A stretch of DNA of 34,769 nt from Planctomycetaceae bacterium (GTDB taxonomy: Bacteria > Planctomycetota > Planctomycetia > Pirellulales > Pirellulaceae). The DNA lies in contig WFWZ01000035.1 of the NCBI GenBank assembly GCA_015490875.1, positions 1 to 34,769 on the forward strand. The letters are read 5' to 3'. A model generated the notes under the pieces. It ran no database searches and was not told where the DNA came from. It saw only the letters and a program-made list of their open reading frames with translations. Of the stretch, positions 15,624 through 24,600 are shown one piece after another (positions within the stretch are counted from its first letter, which is position 1; each line of letters starts with the position of its first letter). A program made the translations under genes and the position numbers.

Positions 15624-17348
15624 TCACGCCGAAGCCCGCTTCAAACTCTTGCGAGAGATCATGCGATCCCCTTTCGTGATGCGCAGCACCTCGTCGACCG
15701 ACGTGACGCCTCGCAACACCTTCCGCCATCCGTCCTCGCGCAGCGTCCGCATGCCTTCCTCCATCCCCGCTTTCTTGATTTCCCACGTGCTGGCTCGGTC
15801 GTGAGCCAGTTCACGGATGCGTTCGGTCGTGAGCAACAATTCATACAGGCCGAGGCGGCCGGTGTAACCGCTGTGCCGGCATTCGCGGCATCCCTTGGGA
15901 CGGTAAATCGGTTCGGTCAATTCTTCCCACGGAAAATCGGGCGGCAAGTCGTCCCGCGAGGGATGGTAGGGCTCCTTGCAATGCGCACACAGTTTCCGGA
16001 CGAGTCGCTGGGCCATGACCGCCTCGACCGTGCTGGCCACCAGAAAGGGTTCGACGCCCATGTCGACCATCCGTGTATAAGCACCTGCTGCGTCGTTGGT
16101 GTGCAAGGTGCTGAACACGAGGTGCCCTGTCAAAGACGCCTGGATGGCGTTTTCCGCCGTCTCCAAGTCACGGATTTCGCCGACCAGCACGACGTCCGGG
16201 TCGTGTCGCAGGATACTCCGCAACGACGCGGCAAATGTCAGTCCGATCTTCGGATGCACCTGGATCTGGTTGATTCCCTCGAGCTGGTATTCGACCGGAT
16301 CTTCGGTCGTAATGATTTTGATGTGCGGTTCGTTGATTTCCAACAGGGCACTGTAGAGTGTGGTCGTCTTTCCCGAACCGGTCGGACCGGTCACCAGCAA
16401 GATGCCGTGCGGAAGCCGAATCAACTCACTAAAGGTCGCATAGGTGTCGGGTTCCATCCCGAGTCGTTTCAAGTCGAGCACCATGGCGCCTTTATCGAGG
16501 ATCCGCAGCACGAGGCCTTCCCCGTGGATCATCGGAATGACCGATACGCGCACGTCGATTTCCCGGCCGTGCACCTTCAGCTTGATGCGGCCGTCTTGGG
16601 GCAGACGCTTTTCCGCGATATTGAGCCTGGCCATGATCTTCAGCCGGCTGATGATGGCGGCTTGAAACCGATTGATTTCCGGAGGCACCGGTTGTGGGTG
16701 CAGCATCCCGTCGATGCGGTAGCGAACTTTCAGTCCCGATGCCTGACTTTCGATGTGCACGTCGCTCGCTCGGGAATGGATGGCCTCGAGCAGCAATTCG
16801 TTGACCAAACGCACGACCGACGCTTCCTGCGCCATCTCGGACAGCTCGGAACCGTCGGTCTCGATCTCATCAAGCAGTTCGAGATCGTCCTCTTCACCCC
16901 GCAGCTGCAAAAGGCCTTCGACCGTTTCGCTACCGACGCCCAAATGGTCCTTGGCCAACCGGTGGATTTCGCTGCGAGCCGCCAGGACGGGGACGACCGA
17001 TTCGCCCGTCGCCGCGCTCACTTCGTCGATCGGATAGAGATCGAATGGATCACTCGTGGCGACGACCAACTGTCCGTGCTCCCGCCGGATCGGAAAGACC
17101 CCTTGGCGGTGGATCAACTTCGCCGGAAAACCGTCCAACAGGGAGAGGTCTGGTTCGACCTCCCGGAGATCGACGAAATCGAGGCCCGTTTCCTCCGCCA
17201 ATGCTTTCAGCGCCGTGACTGAGTCGACGATCCCCAGCCGTGCGGCTTCCTCGATGAGCTCCGCCGCGTTGTCGGCGTGCCCGTTGAGCTGCTCGAGTTG
17301 TTCTCGCGTCAGCAATCCCCGCTGCACGAGCAGACTTCCCGCATCCAT
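15624..17348 (-). CDS. gspE: Type II secretion traffic ATPase GspE
   Basis: A 574-residue secretion ATPase that powers pseudopilus assembly from the cytoplasmic side. The N-terminal MshEN/N1E-type domain (about 1-150) is followed by the catalytic core: Walker [11 protein letters not shown] at 321-330, the Asp box around 345-355 ([13 protein letters not shown]), Walker B-like [12 protein letters not shown] at 383-394, and the His box FSTLHTNDA at about 412-420. A tetracysteine zinc motif is present (CAHC at 454-457, CREC at 487-490), as in most GspE/PilB proteins. The ATG at 17348 gives a family-typical start. The transcript probably begins upstream of gspD or in the 260-base gap between the two. 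Confidence 0.95.
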   Translation of the reverse strand: MDAGSLLVQRGLLTREQLEQLNGHADNAAELIEEAARLGIVDSVTALKALAEETGLDFVDLREVEPDLSLLDGFPAKLIHRQGVFPIRREHGQLVVATSDPFDLYPIDEVSAATGESVVPVLAARSEIHRLAKDHLGVGSETVEGLLQLRGEEDDLELLDEIETDGSELSEMAQEASVVRLVNELLLEAIHSRASDVHIESQASGLKVRYRIDGMLHPQPVPPEINRFQAAIISRLKIMARLNIAEKRLPQDGRIKLKVHGREIDVRVSVIPMIHGEGLVLRILDKGAMVLDLKRLGMEPDTYATFSELIRLPHGILLVTGPTGSGKTTTLYSALLEINEPHIKIITTEDPVEYQLEGINQIQVHPKIGLTFAASLRSILRHDPDVVLVGEIRDLETAENAIQASLTGHLVFSTLHTNDAAGAYTRMVDMGVEPFLVASTVEAVMAQRLVRKLCAHCKEPYHPSRDDLPPDFPWEELTEPIYRPKGCRECRHSGYTGRLGLYELLLTTERIRELAHDRASTWEIKKAGMEEGMRTLREDGWRKVLRGVTSVDEVLRITKGDRMISRKSLKRASA

Positions 17349-17479
17349 CCGCTTTTGTTCCGCTTGGCGTTTCGCTGATTGAGCCTCACCAGGCCCTTGA
17401 TACTATGTTACTCGCCCCACGGCTTCCCGACGAATGCGGACTGCCACACGCTGCCGAGAGTCTGGGCGAGAGAAAGGTA

Positions 17480-17505
17480 CCGCCGGGGCAACAATCCCCC
17501 GGCGG
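17480..17505 (-). terminator. Hairpin between gspD and gspE
   Basis: CCGCCGGGG (17480-17488) and CCCCGGCGG (17497-17505) form a perfect 9-bp GC stem with an 8-base loop. On the minus strand it lies about 105 bases after the gspD stop and is followed by TACCTTTCTCTC, a weak T-rich run. It may be a partial terminator or attenuator that lowers expression of the genes after gspD, or an mRNA stabiliser. The rest of the gap (17349-17609) shows no gene. Confidence 0.5.
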
Positions 17506-17609
17506 CTCACTGTACTCTAGGTAGGTGCCCCGAGGCCGACCGAAGTTCAGTACGACCGCCCTGACCTTTTTAACCCTTGGCGAGGCCCAAAGTTTCGTTC
17601 GGTCAAGGC

Positions 17610-20600
17610 CTACCGCCCACGGCGTCCGGAACGGCCAGATCCGCTGGGAGAAGGACGACCGGGGCGGCTCGCGCCGGGACGTCCTCCCGGTCCGCCTCCT
17701 CCCCGGCCTTGCTGCAACTGGCGAAAGAACTCAATGCGACGACGGATCGCTTCGGGATCGAATCGGGGAGTCCCTGGCGATGGCGTGCCCTGCCGCGTCG
17801 TGGACCCACCGGAGGAAGACGACGAGGACGTCGAGCTCGTCCCCGTCCCTCCCAAAATGTTCGCGAGCGCTTGCCGAACGACTTCGGCGTCGGTTGTCTT
17901 GAGCATGACGACGTCCACCTGGTCGGTCGATTCGGGCACGGGCCGGTCGATCTCTCGCACCAGAGCCTCAACCTGCTTAAAGAGCTGTTCTGGGGCCGTC
18001 ACGATGACCGAGTTGCTCCGCGAGTCGACCGCGACCGTCATCTTGGGAAGTTCGCCTCGGTTCTGCCGATTCGAGCCACCTCGTCCTCCGCCTCGCAACG
18101 CTCGAATAAGCTCAACGGGATTGGGCTGCTGTCGCTGCTGCCCCTGTTGTCCACCTGCCACCCGGTCGGCAAATGCTTCCCGAATGATCCTTGCGGCATC
18201 TTCGGCGGGGATGTACTGAACGGGGATGGCTCGAGGCCGCCCCGCTGTTTCCACCGGCGTCACGCTGTCTTCCCGGTCGATCACCTTCAAGAGGTCGTCC
18301 AGCATGCGGACGTCGGCGGGCACCGCCTGCACGATCAAAGCGTTCAGACGAGGGTCGGCGACAATACTGATGGGGCCGACTCCTTGAACCGTTGCTACCG
18401 AGGTATTGCTGCTACCGCCGCCTCCGGTCGCCGCTCCCATGACGGCTCCCAGCAGTCCTCCACCACCTCCCAAGAGACCGCTGGCCATATCGCTGATCAG
18501 AGAACCGGCGGACCCGGAACTCCCGCCTCCGAGAATGTCCTGTAACAACTGCAACGCGGCTTCGGCCTTGGCATGCTTGAGGAAGAAAACGGTGAACTTG
18601 CGCTGCATCAGTCCGCTGGTCGGTCCAGTCAGCGTCCGGAGCAACTGCTCGAAACGGTCCAGTGCTTCTTCATCGTCGCAGTAGACGAGCACGCCGTTGT
18701 CAGTGATCTCCACTCGGATTTCGGGTGCCGCCTTGGAGCTTTCCGAGGTACCAGCGCCCGTGCTTTGGTTCTCTAAAGTCTCCTCCGTCGCGCCGCTTGA
18801 ATCCGCATCGCCCGGCTGTTGGAAGGCGACCATCATGTCGTGTCGGCCAAACATTGGTCCCTCTGACGCGGATTTGTCATTGCCTCCTTCGGACTTTTTG
18901 CCCGTTGGCGAGGGCGCCTCCGTGCCTTCTCGACGCTCCGACGGTTGGCTGCGTTCTCCGGCTGCCGGAGTCCGGAACTCGAAACGGGATCCACGACTCG
19001 TCCCTCCCGGTACGAGAATGCGAATCGGGTTGTCACCGGGCCAGAAACGCTTGAGTTGTTCCAGCGCCTGCGCTGCGTCCTCCGGAGGCAGCGGGATCAA
19101 CCGAATCTTACCTTCGCCGGTCGCCGCCGTGGCCTCTTCGAGCGACTGGAGCATCTGCTTGATCTGCTCGATCTGCGTCGCCGTCCCTCGGACGAAGAGC
19201 TTGTTGAGCGTCGGATCGGCCTCGACGACCGGTCCCGTTGAGGTTGCTGCTCCCTCTCCCTCTCCCTCACTCGATTCGCCGCTACCGAAAAAGTTCTGCA
19301 CTACCGCCAGTGCTGTTTGCGCGTCGATGCGTTTGAGAGGGATGACTTCGAAGCGAGGAGCTTCGCCTTCCAACTGCCGAAGTGTCTCAACGATCGTCTT
19401 GTGCTCGCTGGGCCTGGCCAGGGCAATGAGTTTGCGATTGGTCTGGTCGACCGCCAGGCGAACGTCCGGCAACCCGGCAAGCAGCGTCGATAAGACGGCG
19501 TGTACCGTTTCGGGATCGGCGGCACGGATCTGGTAGGTCAACAACTGCGGCTGTTCGACAGCGGTCGTCGCTTCCCCGCCTCGCGCCTGGTCGACGCGCT
19601 GCACGATGTCGCGCAACAGTTCGATCTTGTCCGGCTTGCCTGTGACGAAGAGCCGCGTGCCCAGGTTGTCCGTAGCGATCTGGATGTCCTCATTCCGAGT
19701 CGATTCCTCCTCCAGTCCCAAGAGAGGACGGGCGATCGCGATCACTTCCTCCGCCGTGGCATGTTGCAGTTCGATGGTCGTCATCGCGCCGGAATCGCCC
19801 GACCCTGGATTCTCGGCGCGATCGATGATCTCTTTGATCAACCTCAGTTTGCCTGCCGTCCCGGTGACAAGAATCTGTCGCGACTTCGGCATCACCACCA
19901 TCGTGCGCCCAGGGCCGATCAACGGTTCGATCTCAGGGCGGAGTTCGGTTGGATCGAGCCGGGCGAGTTGAAAAATCGTCTTAACCAGTTCGAATTCACC
20001 TCGCTCGGGAAGTTTTTCGACCGGCACGAACTCAACCAAGATGTCTGGGATCGGAGTTTCCGAGTCCAGATTGAGCACGGTGAGAAGTCGCCCCCGGCGC
20101 AGCAAGGTGTACCCTTTGGTGACGAGCACGCCGTTGATCAGGTCGATCGCCTCCTCGGGTGTGTACTCGCGCCGGTCGGAATAGTTGAACGTCCCTTCCG
20201 GGTAGACGTCGACTTGGAGCGACAGGTCGGCTTGCTCGGCCAGCCACTCCAAGACATCCTTCCACGGCTGGTAACGGAATTGGAAGCGGAGTTTTACCGG
20301 GCGAGTCGCTACGTCTGACGGAGATGCCTCGGGTTTGTTCGTCGTGGCCGTTTGGGCAGACGAATCTGACTTGGCCACTTTATCCGGCTTCTTCATGGCT
20401 GCACCCTCGGAGGGACGCGGCTCCACCGAGGGTTCGGCAGGCGTTTCCGGCATGGGGGTTGGTGAGGCAGGTGGAGCGGTCTTCTCCGAGCCTTCTTTGG
20501 ACGCGGGCTTTTCTGAAGAAGCCGAGCTGTCGTCTTTCTTTGCCGGAGCGGAAGGGGCCTGCGCCACGGGGACGCCGGCATGCCCGGCCAGTTGATCCCA

Positions 20601-21152
20601 GAGTGCCTGTTGGGCGGGAGTCAAAACGGCTCGAAGCTTCCGCTCGTACTCATTGCCGATGGCCAAACGTTCCCGCTCACCGACTGTACTCGCTTTCCGG
20701 CGCCGCTCGAGACGCAATCGCTTGATCTCTTTCTGCTGGTCGGGCGTCAACTGCAGGATCTTGACCATGTTGGGCTCGACTAGTGTGTCCATCCCCTTGC
20801 GACGGATGCGGATCTGCTCGAGCTTGCTGCGCTGCTCCAGCGACAATAGAGCCAGTCCTTCGCGTTCGATCTTCGTCGCATACTCGCGAATCCGCTCTGC
20901 TCGGATTTCCGGTGGCAACTCGCGAATCTGGAGGACGAAATCGACTGCTTCGTTTTCCCGCCGAGCCACCAACTTCTTGAGCTTGTCATGCACCTCGGGC
21001 GTCAGACCGATCTCGCGAGCCACATCGTCTTCAATGGCCAGAGCGAGGACGCCGACGAACGTCGGGTCAGCCGCAATGACCGGCTGCAAAGTGGCTGCCA
21101 GTAAGAAACAGGGAAGGAGAATCCGGCACCAACGTTTTATCGCGTTGCTCAT
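17610..21152 (-). CDS. gspD: GspD-like secretin protein with LTxxQ N-terminus, no visible barrel domain
   Basis: A 1180-residue exported protein. The start is set at the ATG at 21152 because it gives a good signal peptide (MSNAIKRWCRILLPCFLLAA, cleaved near residue 27); upstream in-frame codons would hide it. Residues about 40-190 are helical with LTxxQ-type motifs (LSLEQRSKLEQI, LTPDQQKEIKRL, LTPAQQALWDQL), as in Spy/CpxP-like proteins. A Pro/Ala/Lys/Ser-rich linker spans 195-285. An N0-like domain follows (288-360), then about seven secretin N-type modules with the L-x-V-x-G/A-T/P pattern (NSVIVTAPEQ, NKLFVRGTATQ, NALIVQAVPAD). The end (1100-1180) is Ser/Gly/Arg-rich disorder. I see no C-terminal secretin barrel. 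Position and N-domains support the GspD role; the pore itself is in doubt. Confidence 0.85.
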   Translation of the reverse strand: MSNAIKRWCRILLPCFLLAATLQPVIAADPTFVGVLALAIEDDVAREIGLTPEVHDKLKKLVARRENEAVDFVLQIRELPPEIRAERIREYATKIEREGLALLSLEQRSKLEQIRIRRKGMDTLVEPNMVKILQLTPDQQKEIKRLRLERRRKASTVGERERLAIGNEYERKLRAVLTPAQQALWDQLAGHAGVPVAQAPSAPAKKDDSSASSEKPASKEGSEKTAPPASPTPMPETPAEPSVEPRPSEGAAMKKPDKVAKSDSSAQTATTNKPEASPSDVATRPVKLRFQFRYQPWKDVLEWLAEQADLSLQVDVYPEGTFNYSDRREYTPEEAIDLINGVLVTKGYTLLRRGRLLTVLNLDSETPIPDILVEFVPVEKLPERGEFELVKTIFQLARLDPTELRPEIEPLIGPGRTMVVMPKSRQILVTGTAGKLRLIKEIIDRAENPGSGDSGAMTTIELQHATAEEVIAIARPLLGLEEESTRNEDIQIATDNLGTRLFVTGKPDKIELLRDIVQRVDQARGGEATTAVEQPQLLTYQIRAADPETVHAVLSTLLAGLPDVRLAVDQTNRKLIALARPSEHKTIVETLRQLEGEAPRFEVIPLKRIDAQTALAVVQNFFGSGESSEGEGEGAATSTGPVVEADPTLNKLFVRGTATQIEQIKQMLQSLEEATAATGEGKIRLIPLPPEDAAQALEQLKRFWPGDNPIRILVPGGTSRGSRFEFRTPAAGERSQPSERREGTEAPSPTGKKSEGGNDKSASEGPMFGRHDMMVAFQQPGDADSSGATEETLENQSTGAGTSESSKAAPEIRVEITDNGVLVYCDDEEALDRFEQLLRTLTGPTSGLMQRKFTVFFLKHAKAEAALQLLQDILGGGSSGSAGSLISDMASGLLGGGGGLLGAVMGAATGGGGSSNTSVATVQGVGPISIVADPRLNALIVQAVPADVRMLDDLLKVIDREDSVTPVETAGRPRAIPVQYIPAEDAARIIREAFADRVAGGQQGQQRQQPNPVELIRALRGGGRGGSNRQNRGELPKMTVAVDSRSNSVIVTAPEQLFKQVEALVREIDRPVPESTDQVDVVMLKTTDAEVVRQALANILGGTGTSSTSSSSSSGGSTTRQGTPSPGTPRFDPEAIRRRIEFFRQLQQGRGGGGPGGRPGASRPGRPSPSGSGRSGRRGR

Positions 21153-21268
21153 CAGGGGAACCTTCGGAAGTAGGGGATTGGCCCGGGAGCGCGCAAAGCT
21201 CCCGTCCGAGCGCCAAAAAGCTCCTCGACCTTTCATCATAGTCGAGGGCCCTTGAGCCGACCACAAAA

Positions 21269-21289
21269 TCTGCCGGGATGGCCGGCAGA
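21269..21289 (-). terminator. Rho-independent terminator after the small secreted-protein gene
   Basis: TCTGCCGG (21269-21276) and CCGGCAGA (21282-21289) form a perfect 8-bp stem with a 5-base loop. On the minus strand the stem is followed by TTTTG, so it would stop transcription coming from the gene at 21427-21648 before gspD. This implies that gspD has its own promoter within about 21153-21268. Confidence 0.6.
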
Positions 21290-21426
21290 GAAGGGACCTA
21301 CGGCTCGGAACGGCTCAGTTTGCCGATGGTCTCGAGGCGCACGGGTCGCGCATAGAGTTCAACCACCGGACGCCCCAAAAGTTCCGGTTTGATGCGTTGC
21401 GCCGAGAATTCGGCCGAAAGCTGCTT

Positions 21427-21648
21427 TCAGCGTCCGCGAAGACGGCGAGCTCGCCGGCCGCCCGGGCGCTCGTAGACGTGACGACCGTAGAAGGGAGGAA
21501 CCACGCGATGGGCGACCACTGGCAGAGCCCGTGTATGGACGACCACCTGCTTGCCGTTGCGATAAGCTGTGTAGCGCTCGCCCTGCGCTGTCCGAGAGGC
21601 GGCAAGGACCGCGATAGCGAACAAAACGACGATTCCAACGAAACGCAT
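21427..21648 (-). CDS. Small secreted basic protein
   Basis: A 73-residue protein with a clear signal peptide (MRFVGIVVLFAIAVLAASRTAQG). The mature part is rich in Val, His, Tyr and Arg (YTAYRNGKQVVVHTRALPVV) and ends in an Arg-rich tail. The ATG at 21648 has GGGG about nine bases upstream; an in-frame GTG lies three codons earlier. I do not recognise the family. After its TGA the same frame stays open for 42 more codons with protein-like content (see findings). It stands alone between the T2SS operon and the CNT transporter, with a terminator behind it. A small cell-surface or periplasmic role is only a guess. Confidence 0.6.
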   Translation of the reverse strand: MRFVGIVVLFAIAVLAASRTAQGERYTAYRNGKQVVVHTRALPVVAHRVVPPFYGRHVYERPGGRRARRLRGR

Positions 21649-21852
21649 GGATCTCACCCCTTTCGTCTCTAACGGCCCCAGACTTCACCCCGTGCCGCCC
21701 CGCTTCGACATCGAAGGGCGACCCGGTACGCCAAAAATTAGCACCTCGGCCGTTGCGAGGCAGGGCTGCCTCCTCCAAATTGCACAGAGTTTCTCCTTCC
21801 CCTGCCTGACAATCTGGAACGGTCGTTAGGGGCCGATTTCTGAAGGAAAGGC
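21649..21852. other. Intergenic region, no gene seen
   Basis: About 200 bases between the small secreted-protein gene and the end of the CNT transporter gene. Short open frames here have no ribosome site or recognisable family. It should contain the promoter for the minus-strand gene at 21648; I could not pick one out with confidence. Confidence 0.4.
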
Positions 21853-23133
21853 TCAAGCGAGGGGAGCCAGCACGGCGGCGACGCAGGCGGTCATGCAGCA
21901 GGCCAGAGCCCCGCCCAGCATAGCGCGAAAACCAAGGCGTGCCAGGTCGGATTGACGTCGCGGCGCGAGAGCTCCGATGCCGCCGATTTGGATCCCGATG
22001 GCTCCCAGGTTGGAAAACCCGGCGAGCGCGTACGTCATGATCATGGCGGCTCGAGGCGACAGCCGGCCGGGCTGGTGAATCCACTCGCCCATCTGTGAAT
22101 AGGCGATAAACTCGTTGGCGACAATCTTGACTCCCAGCAGCTCGCCGCAGTCGCGGCACTCCCTCCAGGGAATCCCCATCAGCCAGGCCGCCGGAGCGAA
22201 GGCGTTGCCGAGCAGAGCCTCCAACGACCAGAGAGCTCGCCCCTGGGCATCGACAAAACCGAAGAGCGAACCGAGCCAGCCGAGGAGCCCGTTGACCATG
22301 GCGATCAGAGCGAGGAAGGCGATGAGCATGGCTCCGATGTTGAGAGCCAGCTTTAAGCCGTCGCTGGCTCCGACCGCCGCCGCTTCCACCACATTCGTGT
22401 GTCGCTGAGGAAACTCGACGTCGACACCCCCCATTGTCTCGGGCGTCCCCGTTTCCGGCTCGAGGATTTTCGCGATGACGAGTGCCGCTGGAGCCGAGAT
22501 GACCGATGCAGCGATGAGGTGGGTGGCCGAGATGCCCATGCCGGCATACGCGGCCAGAAGCCCGCTGGAAATCGTGGCGAACCCGCCCACCATGACCGCA
22601 TTGAGTTCCGAGGTGGTCATGCCGTCGAGATAGGGACGGACGACCAAGGGGGCTTCCGTGTGTCCGACGAAGACATTGGCGGCTGCTGCAAGACTCTCGG
22701 CCCCCGACGTCCGAAGCGTCTTTTGCATCACCCAGCCCATCCCGCGCACAACCCAGGGCATCAGGCGCACGTAATAGAGGATACTCATCAATGAGGAAAA
22801 GAAGATTACCGTCGGCAAGATGCTGAAGGCGAACGTCCGCAGCAATATATATGGCTGCGGATGCGGCGTGGGATCACTGTCGCGAGGATGGACGGCGAAG
22901 ACCGCTTCGCTCCCGGCCTGCACGTAGGAGAGCAATCGGTCGACCACGCGGCTGGCTCCGGCAAAGACGGCTCTCCCGGGATCGGTGGCCAGAATCAGCC
23001 ATCCCAACAAGAGCTGCAAGAGGAGCCCGGCGAGGACGAGTTTCCAAGGAAACTTGCGACGGTTGGAGCTCATCGCCCACGCGAGCGCGACGAAGATCGC
23101 CAGTCCCAACAGTGCCTGAAGCGAAGAAAGCAT
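21853..23133 (-). CDS. CNT-family concentrative nucleoside transporter
   Basis: A 426-residue inner-membrane transporter that brings nucleosides in with Na+ or H+. The hydrophobic pattern gives about ten or more membrane segments. The CNT signatures are all present: NVFVGHTEAPLVVRPYL (about residue 180-200, the N-x-F-x-G-x-T-E-A-P loop), VKIVANEFIAYSQM (about 345-360), and TYALAGFSNLGAIGIQIGG (about 375-395). The ATG at 23133 is chosen because the first membrane segment (LQALLGLAIFVALAWAMSS) starts right after it. A Cys-containing loop (PWRECRDCGE) precedes the NEF motif. The gene is 35 bases behind upp, and the two form a pyrimidine-salvage operon. Exact substrates cannot be read from the sequence. 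Confidence 0.92.
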   Translation of the reverse strand: MLSSLQALLGLAIFVALAWAMSSNRRKFPWKLVLAGLLLQLLLGWLILATDPGRAVFAGASRVVDRLLSYVQAGSEAVFAVHPRDSDPTPHPQPYILLRTFAFSILPTVIFFSSLMSILYYVRLMPWVVRGMGWVMQKTLRTSGAESLAAAANVFVGHTEAPLVVRPYLDGMTTSELNAVMVGGFATISSGLLAAYAGMGISATHLIAASVISAPAALVIAKILEPETGTPETMGGVDVEFPQRHTNVVEAAAVGASDGLKLALNIGAMLIAFLALIAMVNGLLGWLGSLFGFVDAQGRALWSLEALLGNAFAPAAWLMGIPWRECRDCGELLGVKIVANEFIAYSQMGEWIHQPGRLSPRAAMIMTYALAGFSNLGAIGIQIGGIGALAPRRQSDLARLGFRAMLGGALACCMTACVAAVLAPLA

Positions 23134-23168
23134 GGCGGATGCAAAACCGAAGAGGCGAACAGACGAGC

Positions 23169-23795
23169 CTATTCCAGTGTGTTGAAAATGCGATCTCCGG
23201 CATCTCCCAAGCCGGGGACGATGAACTTTTGGGCGTTCAGTTCGGGGTCGATGCCGCAAACGTAGATCTGGGTTTGCGGAAACTCGGAGAGGACGCGGTC
23301 GATGCCTTCTCGAGCGGCCAGGACACTCAGGAGTTTGATGCGAGGGACTTTCCACCGATGGAGGCGCTCGATGGCGGCGACAGCCGAGCCGCCGGTGGCG
23401 AGCATTGGATCGAGGATCAACGCGACGTCGACGGGCCGGCTCTCGGGGAGTTTTTCGTAGTAGCGCACCGGCTGAGCCGTCGTCTCGTCGCGGTACAATC
23501 CCAAGTGCCAGACTTCGGCCGAGGGGATCAGATGGAGGACCGGATCGACGAGTCCCAACCCGGCTCGAAGAATGGGCACCAACCCGATCCGCTCGTCCAG
23601 TTGCTCACCGGTCGCGTCGGTCAGCGGCGTCGTCACGGTACAGGGAGCGGTCCGAAGGTCTTGCGTGGCCTCATAGGCGAGGAGTGTCGCGAGCCGCTGC
23701 ACGAGGATGCGGAATTCGGCAGGTTCGGTCGCCGCGTCCCGAAGACGCGTCAGATGGCAACGGACGAGCGGGTGATCGACCGTGGTCGTCGACAT
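23169..23795 (-). CDS. upp: Uracil phosphoribosyltransferase
   Basis: A 208-residue UPRTase, the family's normal size, converting uracil and PRPP to UMP in the cytoplasm. The PRPP-binding loop is intact (LILDPMLATGGSA, about residues 126-138), as are the uracil-site residues near the end (VPGLGDAGDRIFNT, about 193-206) and the region PILRAGLGLVDPVLHLIP (74-91). The ATG at 23795 opens MSTTTVDHPLVRCHLTRLRD, the typical UPRTase N-terminus; GGGAG lies just upstream within a GGGAGATCTCCC palindrome. Co-directional and closely spaced with the CNT transporter downstream, so imported uridine or uracil can be salvaged directly. Confidence 0.96.
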   Translation of the reverse strand: MSTTTVDHPLVRCHLTRLRDAATEPAEFRILVQRLATLLAYEATQDLRTAPCTVTTPLTDATGEQLDERIGLVPILRAGLGLVDPVLHLIPSAEVWHLGLYRDETTAQPVRYYEKLPESRPVDVALILDPMLATGGSAVAAIERLHRWKVPRIKLLSVLAAREGIDRVLSEFPQTQIYVCGIDPELNAQKFIVPGLGDAGDRIFNTLE

Positions 23796-23940
23796 GGGAG
23801 ATCTCCCGAAGCGAGTGGGGGTTGCATCGCCCAGAGGATACTTCAATGAGCGATGACGCACCACTCGACCGGCGCGATGAAACCGACGGCCCGAATCACC
23901 TTGGCGAGCCGAAAGGGGCCGTGCGTTGCTATTGCTGCAG

Positions 23941-24264
23941 TTACCGATCGCCTCGGGCACCGCTGGCTGGGTCGAGGCGGCCGCTGGCCTCGGGGTATGA
24001 TCGAGGCTGACCGTTGAAGTCGTCGTACCAGATCGTGGCTGGATCGGTCTCGTGCGGTTGCCGAGAAAGTGGTACGACGTAGTCGATCCGCGGGGAGGTC
24101 GGTGTTTCGGCCGAACTTCGGTGTGCGTCGAGGAGGACGAGCGGCACAGCCAGGCTGAGGACGAGCCACGTCAGACCCGTCGAGGAGGTTGGATAACACC
24201 GATGCGGGGCAAAGCGCACGGACGCCGCGAGCTGGGGGCAGGGGTATCGTGAGGGTATCGTCAT
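23941..24264 (-). pseudogene. Truncated planctomycete secreted protein (N-terminal part)
   Basis: A 107-codon frame with an N-terminal membrane or signal segment (TSSTGLTWLVLSLAVPLVLLDA), then polar sequence ending TIWYDDFNGQPRSYPEASGR and LDPASGARGDR followed by a stop. The W-Y-D-D-F-(D/N)-G block followed by an acidic turn occurs, in my knowledge of planctomycete genomes, near the N-terminus of large secreted proteins. It stops here right after the motif, so the frame looks like the surviving start of a bigger gene. The sequence after the stop contains further stops in that frame. An alternative is a genuine short secreted protein. No ribosome site is seen at the ATG at 24264. Confidence 0.45.
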
Positions 24265-24395
24265 GGTGGTTATTATGACCTGCAGGTGGGCGGTTGGGCT
24301 AGGCGCCGAGGCGCCCTTGCAGGCAACCGGGGGGCCGATAGAATTGCGTGTCCGGGCCGGAGGTGCTCTCGTAGGGCCTCCGGCGTCCATAACCT

Positions 24396-24469
24396 GGCGG
24401 AGTAGCTCAGTTGGTTAGAGCAGCGGAATCATAATCCGCGTGTCGGGGGTTCGAGTCCCTCCTCCGCTA
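24396..24469 (+). tRNA. tRNA-Met (anticodon CAT)
   Basis: A full cloverleaf in 74 bases. Acceptor GGCGGAG/CTCCGCT (the first pair is G-U), D arm GCTC...GAGC with AGTTGGTTA, anticodon arm GCGGA-ATCATAA-TCCGC with anticodon CAT, T arm GGGGG-TTCGAGT-CCCTC, discriminator A. CCA is not encoded. It lacks the initiator features (no C1xA72 mismatch, no three G-C pairs in the anticodon stem), so it is elongator Met or, less likely, the Ile2 species whose CAT is modified to lysidine. It is a possible integration site for the region to its right; I saw no 3'-end duplicate in the window. Confidence 0.95.
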
Positions 24470-24600
24470 CTAGGCTGCCTTCAAGAATGGCCACCACTTC
24501 CGAAAAACTCGCATTTTCCCGGACATCATGGACAACGCGGGGGTTCTTGTGCGAGTCGTCGCGAGTCGAAACGGGCGGCTTACTCCTCAGACCGGCGATC

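Noticed and set aside
15801..17222. Plus-strand 473-codon open frame inside gspE
   Set aside because: Antisense shadow of a highly conserved GC-rich gene; His/Arg/Asp-rich composition without any family match or ribosome site.
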